Positions 26,870-35,303 of a stretch of 64,000 bases of DNA are shown one piece after another. The stretch is from Bradyrhizobium icense (GTDB lineage Bacteria; Pseudomonadota; Alphaproteobacteria; Rhizobiales; Xanthobacteraceae): positions 1,612,001 through 1,676,000 of the forward strand of contig NZ_CP016428.1 of the NCBI RefSeq assembly GCF_001693385.1. Reading direction: 5' to 3'. The position numbers and the translations under genes were made by a program. Positions within the stretch are counted from its first letter, which is position 1. Every line of letters begins with the position of its first letter. Below the pieces are notes generated by a model that was not told where the DNA came from, ran no database searches, and saw only the letters and a program-made list of their open reading frames with translations.

Positions 26870-26957
26870 GGCGTGCGGTGATCCTTCGTTCTAAACGTTC
26901 CTGCTGTTCCCGAATCGCCGTCAATAGTTAACGATAGCGTGCAGCGGGGGAGAGCAG

Positions 26958-27270
26958 ATGCTTAAGCAGCCGAGATTGAACATCCTGATGATTGTTACAG
27001 CACTGGTTGTGTCGTACGTGCGCTCGAAAGTTGTCGGCTACAGTAGGTTTAGAATTGTTCTTTGGCAGCTGGGCCATTCATTATTTTGCACTGCTGTTTG
27101 TCGTGTTCGGCGTCGGCATCTTAAACGCAGGCCTTCACAAGCATGTCTTGGGGACGCCGAAAGATGCGGATTTCAGTGACCCGGAATTGCCATACCAAGT
27201 CACAGTGACGGTCTTGGTGATTGCGTTGAGCGTAATGGCACTTCGCTATTGGCCCGCGTCAGATATCTGA
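26958..27270 (+). pseudogene. Small membrane protein, apparent one-base frameshift
   Basis: An N-terminal hydrophobic helix (MLKQPRLNILMIVTALVVSY) in one frame is followed from about 27050 by a second frame with two more helices (FFGSWAIHYFALLFVVFGVG and VTVTVLVIALSVMALRYW). Removing one base near 27045-27055 would join them as a 103-aa protein with three membrane segments. Conserved middle: LNAGLHKHVLGTPKD. No family name. The exact indel position is uncertain. Confidence 0.5.
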
Positions 27271-27490
27271 TGGGCCGCTGGGCCACGGCCCCAGGTCAGG
27301 TGCCTGCTTAAGCCCGTGTCTGTTCGGAAAGCTCGGAGCAGGGCCTAGCCATCGGGTGGGCGGGTGCTTTCTGAATAGCGCCTCGGCGGGGCGGCTGGGG
27401 TGTTCCATCCGGTGATACACAAAACCTAGCGGCTTGAGTTTTGTTCGTGTTTTGTACACAATCTGGCCACCCCATAATTCACGGTGGCCC

Positions 27491-27659
27491 ATGCCAGACC
27501 TCGACCATATCCGACGGGAAATCGAGCACATGCGTGACCTCCGCGGAAGCCCTTCTGGAAAGGATGCTCGCTAAAATCGATGGGCTCTGTGAGCAGCGCG
27601 AGGAGCTGACAAAGGACCTACCGGCGTCACGTAAAGTCCTTGGAGGCCGGAGCTGGTGA
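27491..27659 (+). pseudogene. Remnant of a small rhizobial hypothetical gene
   Basis: ATG 27491 reads MPDLDHIRREIEHMR and stops soon after; another frame then gives SAEALLERMLAKIDGLCEQR, which I associate with the same small-protein family. The linker between them appears deleted. An inverted repeat GGCCACC/GGTGGCC (27465-27489) precedes the ATG. Confidence 0.4.
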
Positions 27660-27871
27660 AATACTTTCTCGACGAACCCGACCTTTCGCCCTGGCTAAAG
27701 GCCCTGAACAAAGCGCGCCATGAGGCGACCCGGGAAGGGTGGTGCTACCAGCACGTCGAGGCGACCATCGTGGCGATCGATCAGTATGCGGAAGCCGCGA
27801 TGGGGAATCGGAACTACTTTTTAAATAAGCCCCAATCAATCGGTGGTAGTAGGAAGGGGGATATACCTTAG
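27656..27871 (+). CDS. Small hypothetical protein, 71 aa
   Basis: GTG start at 27656 with GGAGG 9 nt upstream. The sequence (ATREGWCYQHVEATIVAIDQ, YAEAAMGNRNYFLNKP, GGSRKGDIP end) resembles a small family I associate with Bradyrhizobium. Soluble, no motif of known function. It is followed after 9 nt by the next gene, so probably co-transcribed. Confidence 0.65.
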   Translation: MKYFLDEPDLSPWLKALNKARHEATREGWCYQHVEATIVAIDQYAEAAMGNRNYFLNKPQSIGGSRKGDIP

Positions 27872-27880
27872 GAGCGGGAA

Positions 27881-28303
27881 GTGTTCGACGAGCTTCGATA
27901 TCGCTGGCAGCTTAGGAAGTACCTAAAGGACCATATCGGCCTTCGTCGATCGTTCGCGGAAATGCCTGAGGATGATCTGGAAACATCGGATCCGGAGCCA
28001 CGATATAAATTCACAACGGGCCGCGAGCTGCAGTTTCAAGAATTCGAGATAGCGCGATTCAGGTCAAAGCATCTCGTCGAACAGGCAATCAAGTACCACG
28101 TACCCGTTCCTGAAGATGAGGGTAGTTGGGAACAAGGCGCTCGAACAGACGAGACGGTACTCACGGCAGCCGCAGCTCAAAAGCTCCGCGCCGACATTCG
28201 CGCGGAGCAAAAGGCCGACTGGGACTACTGGTCAGGTCGCGTGACGCTGGCCCTTGCGCTTATTGGCAGCATTTTTGGCGTGCTGGCCTACTTCAAGAAG
28301 TAG
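27881..28303 (+). CDS. Hypothetical protein with C-terminal membrane anchor
   Basis: GTG start at 27881 behind GGAGCGGGAA; 140 aa. Charged, mostly helical body (YRWQLRKYLKDHIGLRRSF; LRADIRAEQKADWDYW) and one C-terminal transmembrane helix (VTLALALIGSIFGVLAYF). The tail-anchored layout places the body in the cytoplasm. Its 3' end overlaps the convergent 28288-28797 gene by 16 bp. Confidence 0.6.
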   Translation: MFDELRYRWQLRKYLKDHIGLRRSFAEMPEDDLETSDPEPRYKFTTGRELQFQEFEIARFRSKHLVEQAIKYHVPVPEDEGSWEQGARTDETVLTAAAAQKLRADIRAEQKADWDYWSGRVTLALALIGSIFGVLAYFKK

Positions 28304-28797
28304 CACCCCCTGGCGAGGAGGGCTCGAAGCAGTAGCGTCTTGATGGTTTCGGCCGCGTCAAACTTGCACTCCGCGATGAAGTTGATTTTTCCAGTAACAG
28401 GATGTGGCTTCTTCATTGCGTCAGCCATTTGCGCTGCAAAGTCGTCAATCACCTTCAGTACCTGATCAGGCCACCATTCGGCTGCCTGCGGCTGGCGTTC
28501 GAAGTATGGGCGTAACGCATCAAAAGCTTGCCGGTGAGCTTCGACTTCCTTGATGCAAGCCTGTATGGCGTCGTAAGGGTCTTCAAACTGGCAGGCGTCG
28601 AAAGCCTTTAACTGCTCAATAAGGCCATCAAAAGGGTCAGAATTCCCGTCTCGCTGCGTGGCCTGCGGGGCGTAAGGTGCGGCAAGCAATTCAACGAACT
28701 TCGAGTAATAAGGCTCGGGGATAATCTTCATCAGCTCCGAAACAACATGGTCAAGCTTAGCTTCTCGGCACAGCAGCAGCGGTTGGTCAGGCTTCAC
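28288..28797 (-). CDS. Hypothetical protein, 169 aa
   Basis: Acidic, helical product (MKPDQPLLLCREAKLDHVV; SDPFDGLIEQLKAFDACQ; INFIAECKFDAAETIKTLLL). No transmembrane segment or motif recognised. It is the last of three closely spaced minus-strand small genes (with 28823-29089 and 29089-29244). Confidence 0.5.
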   Translation of the reverse strand: MKPDQPLLLCREAKLDHVVSELMKIIPEPYYSKFVELLAAPYAPQATQRDGNSDPFDGLIEQLKAFDACQFEDPYDAIQACIKEVEAHRQAFDALRPYFERQPQAAEWWPDQVLKVIDDFAAQMADAMKKPHPVTGKINFIAECKFDAAETIKTLLLRALLARGCYFLK

Positions 28798-28822
28798 AGC
28801 TCCATCTTTCGTTTCGGTTCGT

Positions 28823-29089
28823 CTAAACGCTAATATCCACGTTGTGCTGCTTCGTCGGTGACGGCTGGGACTTGTGAGCTGAGTATTCGACGCTTACTTG
28901 CTCCCAGCCCGCGAGGCTTTCAGTCCTGGCCCGCTTAACGGCAGCGTCCTCAGCATCCCACCTAAAGCAATCTTTCCAATCGGGGTTGTGGGCATCCTTG
29001 AGGCGCTCGTCGGTTTCGGCGACCTCAACGTACACCACGCGGCGTTGAATGACGGTGCGCTCGACTTCTACTGCGAAATAGCGGGGCAT
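28823..29089 (-). CDS. Small hypothetical protein, 88 aa
   Basis: Start chosen at 29089 (MPRYFAVEVERTVIQRRVVY), because its ATG overlaps the TGA of the upstream 51-aa gene (TGATG). A beta-rich start (VERTVIQRRVVYVEVAE) is followed by an acidic Trp-containing stretch. Function unknown. Confidence 0.55.
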   Translation of the reverse strand: MPRYFAVEVERTVIQRRVVYVEVAETDERLKDAHNPDWKDCFRWDAEDAAVKRARTESLAGWEQVSVEYSAHKSQPSPTKQHNVDISV

Positions 29090-29244
29090 CAGACAGCTTC
29101 GCCATAACCAAGGGAGGCAATTACCTCGCTGAATTTGCGACACGCGGCGGACCAACCCTCGTCAGCATCTTCGTGGCGATTGAGTTCGTCCCAACCTGCG
29201 GCATGTGCGATTTTGTAGGCTTGGTCGTAAGTGTAGCGGGGCAT
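29089..29244 (-). CDS. Small hypothetical protein, 51 aa
   Basis: ATG at 29244 (MPRYTYDQAYKIAHAAGWDE) to a TGA that overlaps the ATG of the next gene. Acidic and compact (HEDADEGWSAACRKFSEVIA). The stop-start overlap with the next gene supports real coding. Confidence 0.5.
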   Translation of the reverse strand: MPRYTYDQAYKIAHAAGWDELNRHEDADEGWSAACRKFSEVIASLGYGEAV

Positions 29245-29530
29245 TACTGCTCTCCCACTATTCCGCGGGCGTCATTCGCCCAGCGTGAGAGGCCCCGAAC
29301 CACAAGGGCAGGGGCGGTCGTACGCCATAGGCGCCTCCGTTAAGAATTCACCATCGAGACATTGCAAGTCATCAGGTTACGGCGAGCTTCTTTGAGCCTC
29401 ACGCCGATATCCCTCGTCGCTGCTCCACGGGCGGAATCGCCACGATGGTGAAATGGTTGAAGATGGGGGTTAGCGAAGCGACGTTGCGCCGTTAAGTTGT
29501 ATACCGCAATATCAATCGACGGAGGCGGGA

Positions 29531-29830
29531 ATGGGAAAGCCGGAAGAGCCGTACATCCTTATGGTCGTTGTAACCTACACTGAAAGCGGCAGCGGCCTGC
29601 ACGGTGATCTCCACGTTAGGCCGATCGCCGGGCAATCAATCCCGCAACATCTTCGCGTTCGCTTTCCCAAGGCTTTAAGACGCGCTTATCCGCGCGGCAC
29701 GCGATTTCTTGTCTACGCCAAGCTGACGGACAGAGAGGGCGGCAACGATTTCGTTCACACGAACCATGCTTGGGACGTCGAGGTGCTGGGTATGCCTCCA
29801 GCTGGGGACGACATGAAATATACGAAGTAG
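29531..29830 (+). CDS. Hypothetical protein, 99 aa
   Basis: ATG 29531 preceded by GGAGGCGGGA. A beta-rich protein (ILMVVVTYTESGSGLHGDLH; HLRVRFPKALRRAYPRGTRF) with no known motif. Directly downstream, 29839-29904, is a 21-codon GTG frame (MSGAVEVYDLPPQ...) that may be a further microgene. Confidence 0.6.
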   Translation: MGKPEEPYILMVVVTYTESGSGLHGDLHVRPIAGQSIPQHLRVRFPKALRRAYPRGTRFLVYAKLTDREGGNDFVHTNHAWDVEVLGMPPAGDDMKYTK

Positions 29831-30009
29831 CAAAATATGTGAGCGGAGCCGTTGAAGTATACGATTTGCCTCCGCAAGCTGCGAACAAGAAGGGCGGCTC
29901 CTAGTCGTCCGCCTTTCGGCAAAACTAAGACTAGGTGCCACAATGAAATACTAGGGAGACGTGGAATTCTACACGGTCAAAAAACTGGGCGCGGTTCCCG
30001 AAGGAAACC

Positions 30010-30168
30010 TTGAAGCTCAAGCCGATCCGGGTTGAGAACGGCGACGGCCAGGAGTTGACGGTCTGTCACAAGTGCAACGGCAAGGGAGCAGTCATCAGTC
30101 GCGAGGAAGGTCGAACAACTTGCCCGGACTGCAAGGGCGCCGGCATGCGTCGCGTGGAGGATCAATAG
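30010..30168 (+). CDS. DnaJ-type zinc-finger microprotein, 52 aa
   Basis: TTG start at 30010 preceded by AAGGAAA. It contains two CxxCxGxG-type units, CHKCNGKG and CPDCKGAG, 15 residues apart, as in the central zinc finger of DnaJ. Free-standing short proteins of this type occur in phages and islands. The next gene's ATG lies one base after its TAG. Confidence 0.6.
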   Translation: MKLKPIRVENGDGQELTVCHKCNGKGAVISREEGRTTCPDCKGAGMRRVEDQ

Positions 30169-30169
30169 G

Positions 30170-30349
30170 ATGGCGAACCTTGCTTATGTGGATAGCTCTG
30201 GGCGTATCTTGATTGACGGATATCACGTCGGATGGGTCCGCCGGGAGGCCAGCCTCGAAGCGATCGAAGAACTTGTGAGGATGGTGACGCGCCCTTACGG
30301 AGCCGCTCCGTCTGTCCTCAATCGCAGCGACATGATCGAGTTGGCTTAG
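30170..30349 (+). CDS. Small hypothetical protein, 59 aa
   Basis: ATG 30170, one base after the previous stop (MANLAYVDSSGRILIDGYHV). Helical C-terminal half (EASLEAIEELVRMVTRP). Tight spacing in a run of small plus-strand genes supports it. Function unknown. Confidence 0.5.
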   Translation: MANLAYVDSSGRILIDGYHVGWVRREASLEAIEELVRMVTRPYGAAPSVLNRSDMIELA

Positions 30350-30498
30350 GCCGACAAGTTCGGCGGCAGAGTCGGCGGATACTGATGAATATCCCTGTTG
30401 AAAACTCTGCTTGGTGTCACTCCGCACAGTTAGGGCCAACAATTTTGCGGAACGACCGGTCGCGTCTATATCGTTTGCGTCAACCGGGAGGACTGGCC

Positions 30499-30783
30499 AT
30501 GGGAAGATTCAAGTTCACTAAGAGCGACTTTGATGCTTTGCGGCCGAAGAGAACGCCTGAGGATAATGCTGAGCGTAAGCGGTTTGCTACGCTGTGTGGT
30601 CACGTTTCGCGTCGTTTGAAGAATGATGAGCGTCTTACGGGTAATGTGTTGGATTTGGCTGTGAGTGCGGCTTTTGATGAGAAGACTGCGGATAAGCTTC
30701 GGAATGGTGAGCCGCTTAGTGATTATGAGAAGCATCTGATTGTTGATGTGGCGCTTCTTCATATGAGGCTTGGGCAGCCATAA
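30499..30783 (+). CDS. Small hypothetical protein with atypical codon use, 94 aa
   Basis: ATG 30499 behind GGGAGGA (MGRFKFTKSDFDALRPKRTP). Helical, charged; no known family. Codon third positions are strikingly rich in T and G on this strand (GAT, CGT, CTT, TTG), unlike the C/G-rich choice of neighbours, which points to a different origin. The frame extends upstream, but this start has the best ribosome binding site. Confidence 0.65.
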   Translation: MGRFKFTKSDFDALRPKRTPEDNAERKRFATLCGHVSRRLKNDERLTGNVLDLAVSAAFDEKTADKLRNGEPLSDYEKHLIVDVALLHMRLGQP

Positions 30784-30823
30784 AGCTGTGGCTGTCGGAT
30801 ATGAACCAAGGAAAGCAAGATGC

Positions 30824-31177
30824 GTGAAAAAAGAACTATCGAAACAAGAACAACTGCATGTGATCGCCGACGATATCCAAAAGGTGGGCTTCGCTGACCA
30901 TCCAAAAGATGTGGTCAAACTAGCGAAGGGCTACCTCGCACTCGAAGTCCGCTGTGCGGCGCTGGAGGCTGAACATGATGCTTGGAAGAAGCACGCGCAT
31001 GAGTCGGAGCACGGTAAGCCAATCCCCACCGAAGATTGTAAGAACTTCGTGCACATCACGGTCGTCAAGTACCGAGTGGGAGGCAAGTACCAGTACGGCT
31101 ACTCGGTGAGTGGCATGTTGCGAGTAGGTGAGGCGTTATCTGGCGCGGGTCTCACAGATGCCGGAGGGCAGGGGTGA
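30824..31177 (+). CDS. Hypothetical protein, 117 aa
   Basis: Probable GTG start at 30824 (MKKELSKQEQLHVIADDIQK); a TTG further upstream would overlap the previous gene. Helical first half (ALEVRCAALEAEHDAWKKHA), then a beta segment (FVHITVVKYRVGGKYQYGYS). Its TGA overlaps the ATG of the next gene (TGATG). Confidence 0.55.
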   Translation: MKKELSKQEQLHVIADDIQKVGFADHPKDVVKLAKGYLALEVRCAALEAEHDAWKKHAHESEHGKPIPTEDCKNFVHITVVKYRVGGKYQYGYSVSGMLRVGEALSGAGLTDAGGQG

Positions 31178-31347
31178 TGGAATGGGCGAAGGTTTATGTC
31201 GGCGGCTGCGTAGCTGTGGCTCTCCTCACCGGCATGGTGCAAGGCTCTGGTGACGGCGGCGTCAACTACGAAAAGGCCGTTCTCGTTTCGGTGAGCTGGC
31301 CCATATTCGCGCCATACGCGGTCGGATACGCAAGCATGAAGCGGTGA
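31177..31347 (+). CDS. Small two-helix membrane protein, 56 aa
   Basis: ATG 31177 overlaps the previous stop; reads MEWAKVYVGGCVAVALLTGM with a second hydrophobic stretch (KAVLVSVSWPIFAPYAVGYA). Its TGA overlaps the GTG of the next gene (GTGA). Size and gene order would fit a phage-type accessory membrane protein; no specific role can be assigned. Confidence 0.5.
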   Translation: MEWAKVYVGGCVAVALLTGMVQGSGDGGVNYEKAVLVSVSWPIFAPYAVGYASMKR

Positions 31348-31718
31348 GCAAGCTTAGCGCCGCCGAACTTCGCTACTGGGACATGCTCGGCACCTGGCTA
31401 CGCGATGACTGGCGTCCTTGTCCGATCTACCCGAACGAGCGTGCCGCAGAGAGAAGCCATCCCCGCGGCGTAGCGGAATGGGGGACGGGTACCGGGATGA
31501 AGGCCCACCACTTCTTTGCCGTCGGCCTCTCGAAACGTGCTCATCTTGAATACGACGCCGACCACGACGGTTTCGAACGGCGTCATGGTGTCCGACATGC
31601 CCAGCTAATCAAAAATCAATGGGCGAGCCTTGGAGTGAGTCCAGGGCCATGGATGTACGAAGGGATGTCACCCAAGCGGGCAGAGTGGCTGAAACGAGTT
31701 CTCGATAAAATATTTTAG
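31344..31718 (+). CDS. Hypothetical protein, 124 aa
   Basis: GTG 31344 overlaps the previous stop by four bases (MSKLSAAELRYWDMLGTWLR). Trp- and His-rich (MKAHHFFAVGLSKRAHLEYD; SLGVSPGPWMYEGMSPKRAE). No known family. Last gene of the overlapping small-gene run that begins near 30010. Confidence 0.55.
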   Translation: MSKLSAAELRYWDMLGTWLRDDWRPCPIYPNERAAERSHPRGVAEWGTGTGMKAHHFFAVGLSKRAHLEYDADHDGFERRHGVRHAQLIKNQWASLGVSPGPWMYEGMSPKRAEWLKRVLDKIF

Positions 31719-31724
31719 CGGAGA

Positions 31725-31745
31725 GCGCTCTCGGACTAAGAGCGC
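31725..31745 (+). terminator. Short hairpin after the small-gene run
   Basis: GCGCTCT (31725-31731) and AGAGCGC (31739-31745) pair over CGGACTA, directly after the 31718 stop. No T run follows, so it is a weak terminator candidate. The next 290 bp hold no gene. Confidence 0.4.
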
Positions 31746-32039
31746 GGAGCATTGATTTCGTTCACGTAATTCAGTCATTGGACGGCTGTGGAAGTCCCCT
31801 TGCAAGGGAATGTGGTGCGGGAAAAATGTCTAAACATCTCATATTTTCCAAACACTTATCCACATAGCGAGCCGAATCTTCGAGTCCGTGTGTCAGCGGC
31901 CGTTTTCTAAGTGTCTGTTTTGATAATTGAATCCATAAGTAATGTGTCAGTCATTTGACACAATTTGGCGAATACCCCCTCCTGACAAAATCCCCTGACA
32001 GAACGATTCGCTCTTCATGTTTTAAAAATGGAGAGCTGT

Positions 32040-32159
32040 GTGTCCGAACATAAATTCGAATTCGACTTCTGGGGCTGCAAGGTCAGCGCTCAAGGGGTGA
32101 TTGGTATCATCGCAGCCGTGAGCGTTGTGGCGATGCTCTTGGCCTTTTATCGCTTTTGA
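32040..32159 (+). CDS. 39-aa single-helix membrane peptide (twin A)
   Basis: GTG start at 32040 with GGAGAG just upstream: MSEHKFEFDFWGCKVSAQGV, then a transmembrane helix (IGIIAAVSVVAMLLAFYRF). An ATG at 32028 would add four residues. Same length and pattern as the peptide at 32363 (MS-acid-basic start, WG, SAxGV, helix, basic end), so the pair look like duplicated microgenes. Confidence 0.55.
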   Translation: MSEHKFEFDFWGCKVSAQGVIGIIAAVSVVAMLLAFYRF

Positions 32160-32362
32160 GCCGAAGAGATGCTCGACCGCAAAGTAGTCTGATCGGTTTG
32201 AAAAGATTATCAAAAAGTTACCATTGCTCGGGCTGCATCTGACCTAACACGCTGAAAGTACGACGGAACTTTCGATGTGGACGCCCTCTTGACCGGGGCC
32301 CCGAATTTCGACCACATAACTTTGGGCCCGCACCTCATGATCCGAATGGAGGCGTGCGGGCT

Positions 32363-32482
32363 ATGTCAGACAAGCTTTTGATTTCACTTTGGGGCGCAAC
32401 TATCAGCGCTGATGGCGTCTGGGCCATCGCGGCTGCGGTTCTGATAGTCGTAGTTATCGCCTTGGCCCGTCGCCGCGCTTGA
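32363..32482 (+). CDS. 39-aa single-helix membrane peptide (twin B)
   Basis: ATG 32363 (MSDKLLISLWGATISADGVW), helix AIAAAVLIVVVIALA and an Arg-rich end. GGAGG lies 11 nt upstream. A paralogue of the 32040 peptide. Its 3' end overlaps the convergent 32454-32939 gene by 29 bp. Confidence 0.55.
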   Translation: MSDKLLISLWGATISADGVWAIAAAVLIVVVIALARRRA

Positions 32483-32939
32483 CCTCGTCCCGAAGCAACG
32501 CACCTACACCTTTGACAAGTGCGCGGCCTGTGGCTTGTCCAACCGCCTGGATGATGGTGTTAGCAGTAGCGATGGTGGAATTAGCTTCACTCACTGCCTT
32601 ATCCACTTCACGAACTTGTTCGGGAGACAGATTCTTTTGCGTAGATATAGTCTGGTTCAGGTCTCGAAGGACTGTTTCAACGCGATCGATGCTTGCCGCA
32701 ACGGTGTTGATTTGAGCCGTGGCGTTCTCTTGATTGGCCTTCGTCGTTTGCTGATGCTGTATGCGCAGGATGTTCCACCAGAATAGGCCAGCTGCAACAA
32801 AGGTTGCAGAGAACTCGACTCGTGATGCAAAGGGATGAGGCCACAGGGAAAACGTGGCGACGCCTGCTGGAGGACCAAATTCAAGCAGGCAACGTAAAAC
32901 GATCTTAACCCAAATATTTCCAAGCACCGTAAACCTCAA
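32454..32939 (-). CDS. Membrane-anchored coiled-coil protein
   Basis: A 161-aa product. Two hydrophobic stretches near the N-terminus (WVKIVLRCLLEFGPPAGVAT; FSATFVAAGLFWWNIL), then a long coiled coil (TVAASIDRVETVLRDLNQTI; VREVDKAVSEANSTIATANT) and a basic tail. No family recognised. The layout resembles small phage or defence-associated membrane proteins. Confidence 0.55.
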   Translation of the reverse strand: MRFTVLGNIWVKIVLRCLLEFGPPAGVATFSLWPHPFASRVEFSATFVAAGLFWWNILRIQHQQTTKANQENATAQINTVAASIDRVETVLRDLNQTISTQKNLSPEQVREVDKAVSEANSTIATANTIIQAVGQATGRALVKGVGALLRDEVKRGDGPRR

Positions 32940-33188
32940 AATACGCTTAAGCCGAAGGGTGTATCATTTCAGATGTTCGACTAAAGCAAAAGCCCTCCGA
33001 AGAGCGATCGTTCTTTTGAGAACGGAATAAAGTCAGAGGGTGAACGCGCGAAGTCTTTCCATCGTGTCCAATTGTCACCCGGCGTGTGCGTACGACAACG
33101 GACTTTGCGGGAGATGGTTTCTATTTTCTACGGCGAGGACTTGTTGCGCACTTCAAGGTAGGTGCTGGAGCGGATGAGTGTGCACCTG

Positions 33189-33647
33189 CTACTTGTCGTC
33201 GATTCCAAGGGCTGCTTTTATTTCTTTCAGCACCTCATCGACCGTAACCCCGTCTTTTATTTCGATCTTCTTTCCTTTGACGTCGATACTGATCGTTCGA
33301 CCTTCCCTGAGTTTTTTCCACTCGGCCGCGGAGCCAAGGGCATTCCTTATGAAGACAACGATTCCAGCGGCAGCCCCTCCAGCATAGGCAATATAGGGCC
33401 CGGAGATAGAAGCTATCTCCCAAAATGTGCTGAACCCAGTGAATCCAGATGAGCCGGGTTTAAGACCCCTCTTGAACTCCAGATCCATTTCCGCAGCTTC
33501 TTGCTCGAAAGCTCGGAAGATTGCCTCGTCGCGTTGCGTATCTTGGCTTGGAGGTGGTGAATGCTCTTCACCGCCTGATATTGCCCTAGCGATCGGGGGA
33601 CGATACTCGCGGTACTGAGAAAGTATGAATTGAACTTCGTCAGCCAT
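33189..33647 (-). CDS. Hypothetical protein with central membrane segment
   Basis: Start at 33647 (MADEVQFILSQYREYRPPIA) with GAGG 7 nt upstream; 152 aa. Acidic N-terminal half (DEAIFRAFEQEAAEMDLEFK), Gly-rich hydrophobic segment (SGPYIAYAGGAAAGIVVFIR) and a small C-terminal beta-alpha unit (ISIDVKGKKIEIKDGVTVDE). The latter resembles effector-associated domains, but I cannot assign it. Confidence 0.55.
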   Translation of the reverse strand: MADEVQFILSQYREYRPPIARAISGGEEHSPPPSQDTQRDEAIFRAFEQEAAEMDLEFKRGLKPGSSGFTGFSTFWEIASISGPYIAYAGGAAAGIVVFIRNALGSAAEWKKLREGRTISIDVKGKKIEIKDGVTVDEVLKEIKAALGIDDK

Positions 33648-33850
33648 AAGTGACCTCGATAGCAGCGAGTGATAAAATCCCCGACTGGTTACGGGGCTGA
33701 CCCAATCCATCGGTTCCCCCACGTATTCCTGCCATCGTCTCCGCAACGAAAGCCCGTACAGAGCGGCAATATCTAAATCTGTTTAGAGCCGGTCTGGCGC
33801 ACAGCCGACGGTTGACTTGTCGCAACACTGAAAAAGTATACAATCTGGCT

Positions 33851-34144
33851 GTGACTTGCAAAGTCCTAATAGACGACAATTTCCACTACCAAGACGAAAA
33901 CGAACGCGTCACGCACGGTCAGTTCGAAACCGCAGAAGAGGCCATCGCTGCCTGCCGGTCAATCGTGGATGACTTCTTGGCCGGTGCGTTCAAGCCAGGC
34001 ATGTCAGCCACGGCCCTGTACGACCTCTACAGAAGCTTTGGCGACGACCCCTCCGCTGATCCCAAAGGCGCACCAGTGGCCTTCTCTGCGTGGCAGTATG
34101 CCCGTGAGCGGTGCGAAGTATTGGCCGCCACGGCCTGCCGCTGA
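33851..34144 (+). CDS. Conserved small hypothetical protein, 97 aa
   Basis: GTG start at 33851 (MTCKVLIDDNFHYQDENERV). The pattern DDNFHY...ERxxHGxFxTxEEAIAACR followed by PGMSATALYDLYRSFGDDP fits a small family widespread in rhizobia with no assigned role. The ribosome binding site is weak. Confidence 0.65.
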   Translation: MTCKVLIDDNFHYQDENERVTHGQFETAEEAIAACRSIVDDFLAGAFKPGMSATALYDLYRSFGDDPSADPKGAPVAFSAWQYARERCEVLAATACR

Positions 34145-34187
34145 ACCGAACGAGGTCGTGGTCCGACAAAGGAGTGTGGGGGGCGCT

Positions 34188-34286
34188 ATGAACGGATTTT
34201 CGAAGCGCGACTGGCTGGTAATTGCATTCTTCGGCGCTAGTCATCCTGCATTGGCTGATGGGGTGACCCGTAGTGAGCTTCTTTGA
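34188..34286 (+). CDS. Possible 32-aa peptide
   Basis: ATG 34188 (MNGFSKRDWLVIAFFGASHP) preceded at a distance by GGAG. The start resembles a short hydrophobic or signal-like helix. No other support. Confidence 0.25.
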   Translation: MNGFSKRDWLVIAFFGASHPALADGVTRSELL

Positions 34287-34453
34287 CTGCCCCGCGAAGC
34301 ACGCGCAAACGTCCCTTGCGGATGTGAACGAACGCGGCTCGCCCACGGTGATTTCGTAACCACTTAGAACGAACTCGAAGCGTCACATCCTGAACTAGTA
34401 GTTCTATTGATACTAGTAGCGGCATTACCGAACGACGATCATAGGAGGGACAA

Positions 34454-35188
34454 GTGAGAAAAGTCTTTCTAGTCAACCGTCGTCGCTCTAATCGGCTGCC
34501 GGAGGAGCGTCCTAAGGATACCAGTCCGGCCTACAAAGGCATTGCCACATCAATCATTGTGGCCATCGCAACTGCGGCAATCGGCTACACCGTTAATTTC
34601 GTAGACACTCACCGGAAGGCACAAATCGAAAAGGTCGATAGGCAAATAGAAAAGCTTTACGGTCCTCTCTATGCGTACAGCACGGCTAGCCATCGCGCTT
34701 GGTATGATCTTCGCCGCGTGACAGATCGAGGGACTTACTTCTTCGACAGCGAAGACAAACATATGCCAAGCGCCGAGTTGGTCGAGGTGTGGCGTAGATG
34801 GATGAGGACTGTTTTCATGCCGCTTAATTTAAAGATTGAGGCTGCGATAGTCGATAACGCGCAACTCCTCGATGGCAATCGGATTTACCCCTGCTTTGTT
34901 GATTTAGTGTCTCACGTAGAGTCCTACAAAGCGACATTGGCTAGTTGGAAAGATACAGATGATCTGACGGATTCAAAGCGCCGTACCAAGGCGGCGAATA
35001 CTGCCGTTATCGAATATCCGCGAGACCTTGAGTCTTGCATCGAAAACCGACTGCAAGCCAGCCTCAAACGTCGAAAGGAACTGGAACGCTCTTGGACTGG
35101 TCTCTTCCAAGGAGAGCCGGAAAGTAGTGTCCCTGAACCTTGTAAATGCAAGAACAAAGATCCCAACCTCAGTAATATTGTTGAATAG
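34454..35188 (+). CDS. Membrane-anchored hypothetical protein, 244 aa
   Basis: GTG start at 34454 behind AGGAGGGACAA. One transmembrane helix (IATSIIVAIATAAIGYTVNF, about residues 30-50), then a helical cytosolic part starting KAQIEKVDRQIEKLYGPLYA. The C-terminus has a CKCKNK patch. Similar single-helix proteins with the LYGPLY motif occur in many bacteria without known function. Confidence 0.62.
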   Translation: MRKVFLVNRRRSNRLPEERPKDTSPAYKGIATSIIVAIATAAIGYTVNFVDTHRKAQIEKVDRQIEKLYGPLYAYSTASHRAWYDLRRVTDRGTYFFDSEDKHMPSAELVEVWRRWMRTVFMPLNLKIEAAIVDNAQLLDGNRIYPCFVDLVSHVESYKATLASWKDTDDLTDSKRRTKAANTAVIEYPRDLESCIENRLQASLKRRKELERSWTGLFQGEPESSVPEPCKCKNKDPNLSNIVE

Positions 35189-35303
35189 GACCAGTATGCC
35201 TCTCACGGGGGTGGTGAATCTTTGCAGGTTTGAGAACAAGAACCGGCGGGTGGGAAAATACGCATATCCGCAAAATGGAAAGCACATAACGTTGACGCTC
35301 TGC

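Noticed and set aside
30466..30918. 150-codon minus-strand frame
   Set aside because: It is the mirror of the skewed-codon gene; its Ile/Thr/Lys-rich composition arises from the G+T bias of the other strand.
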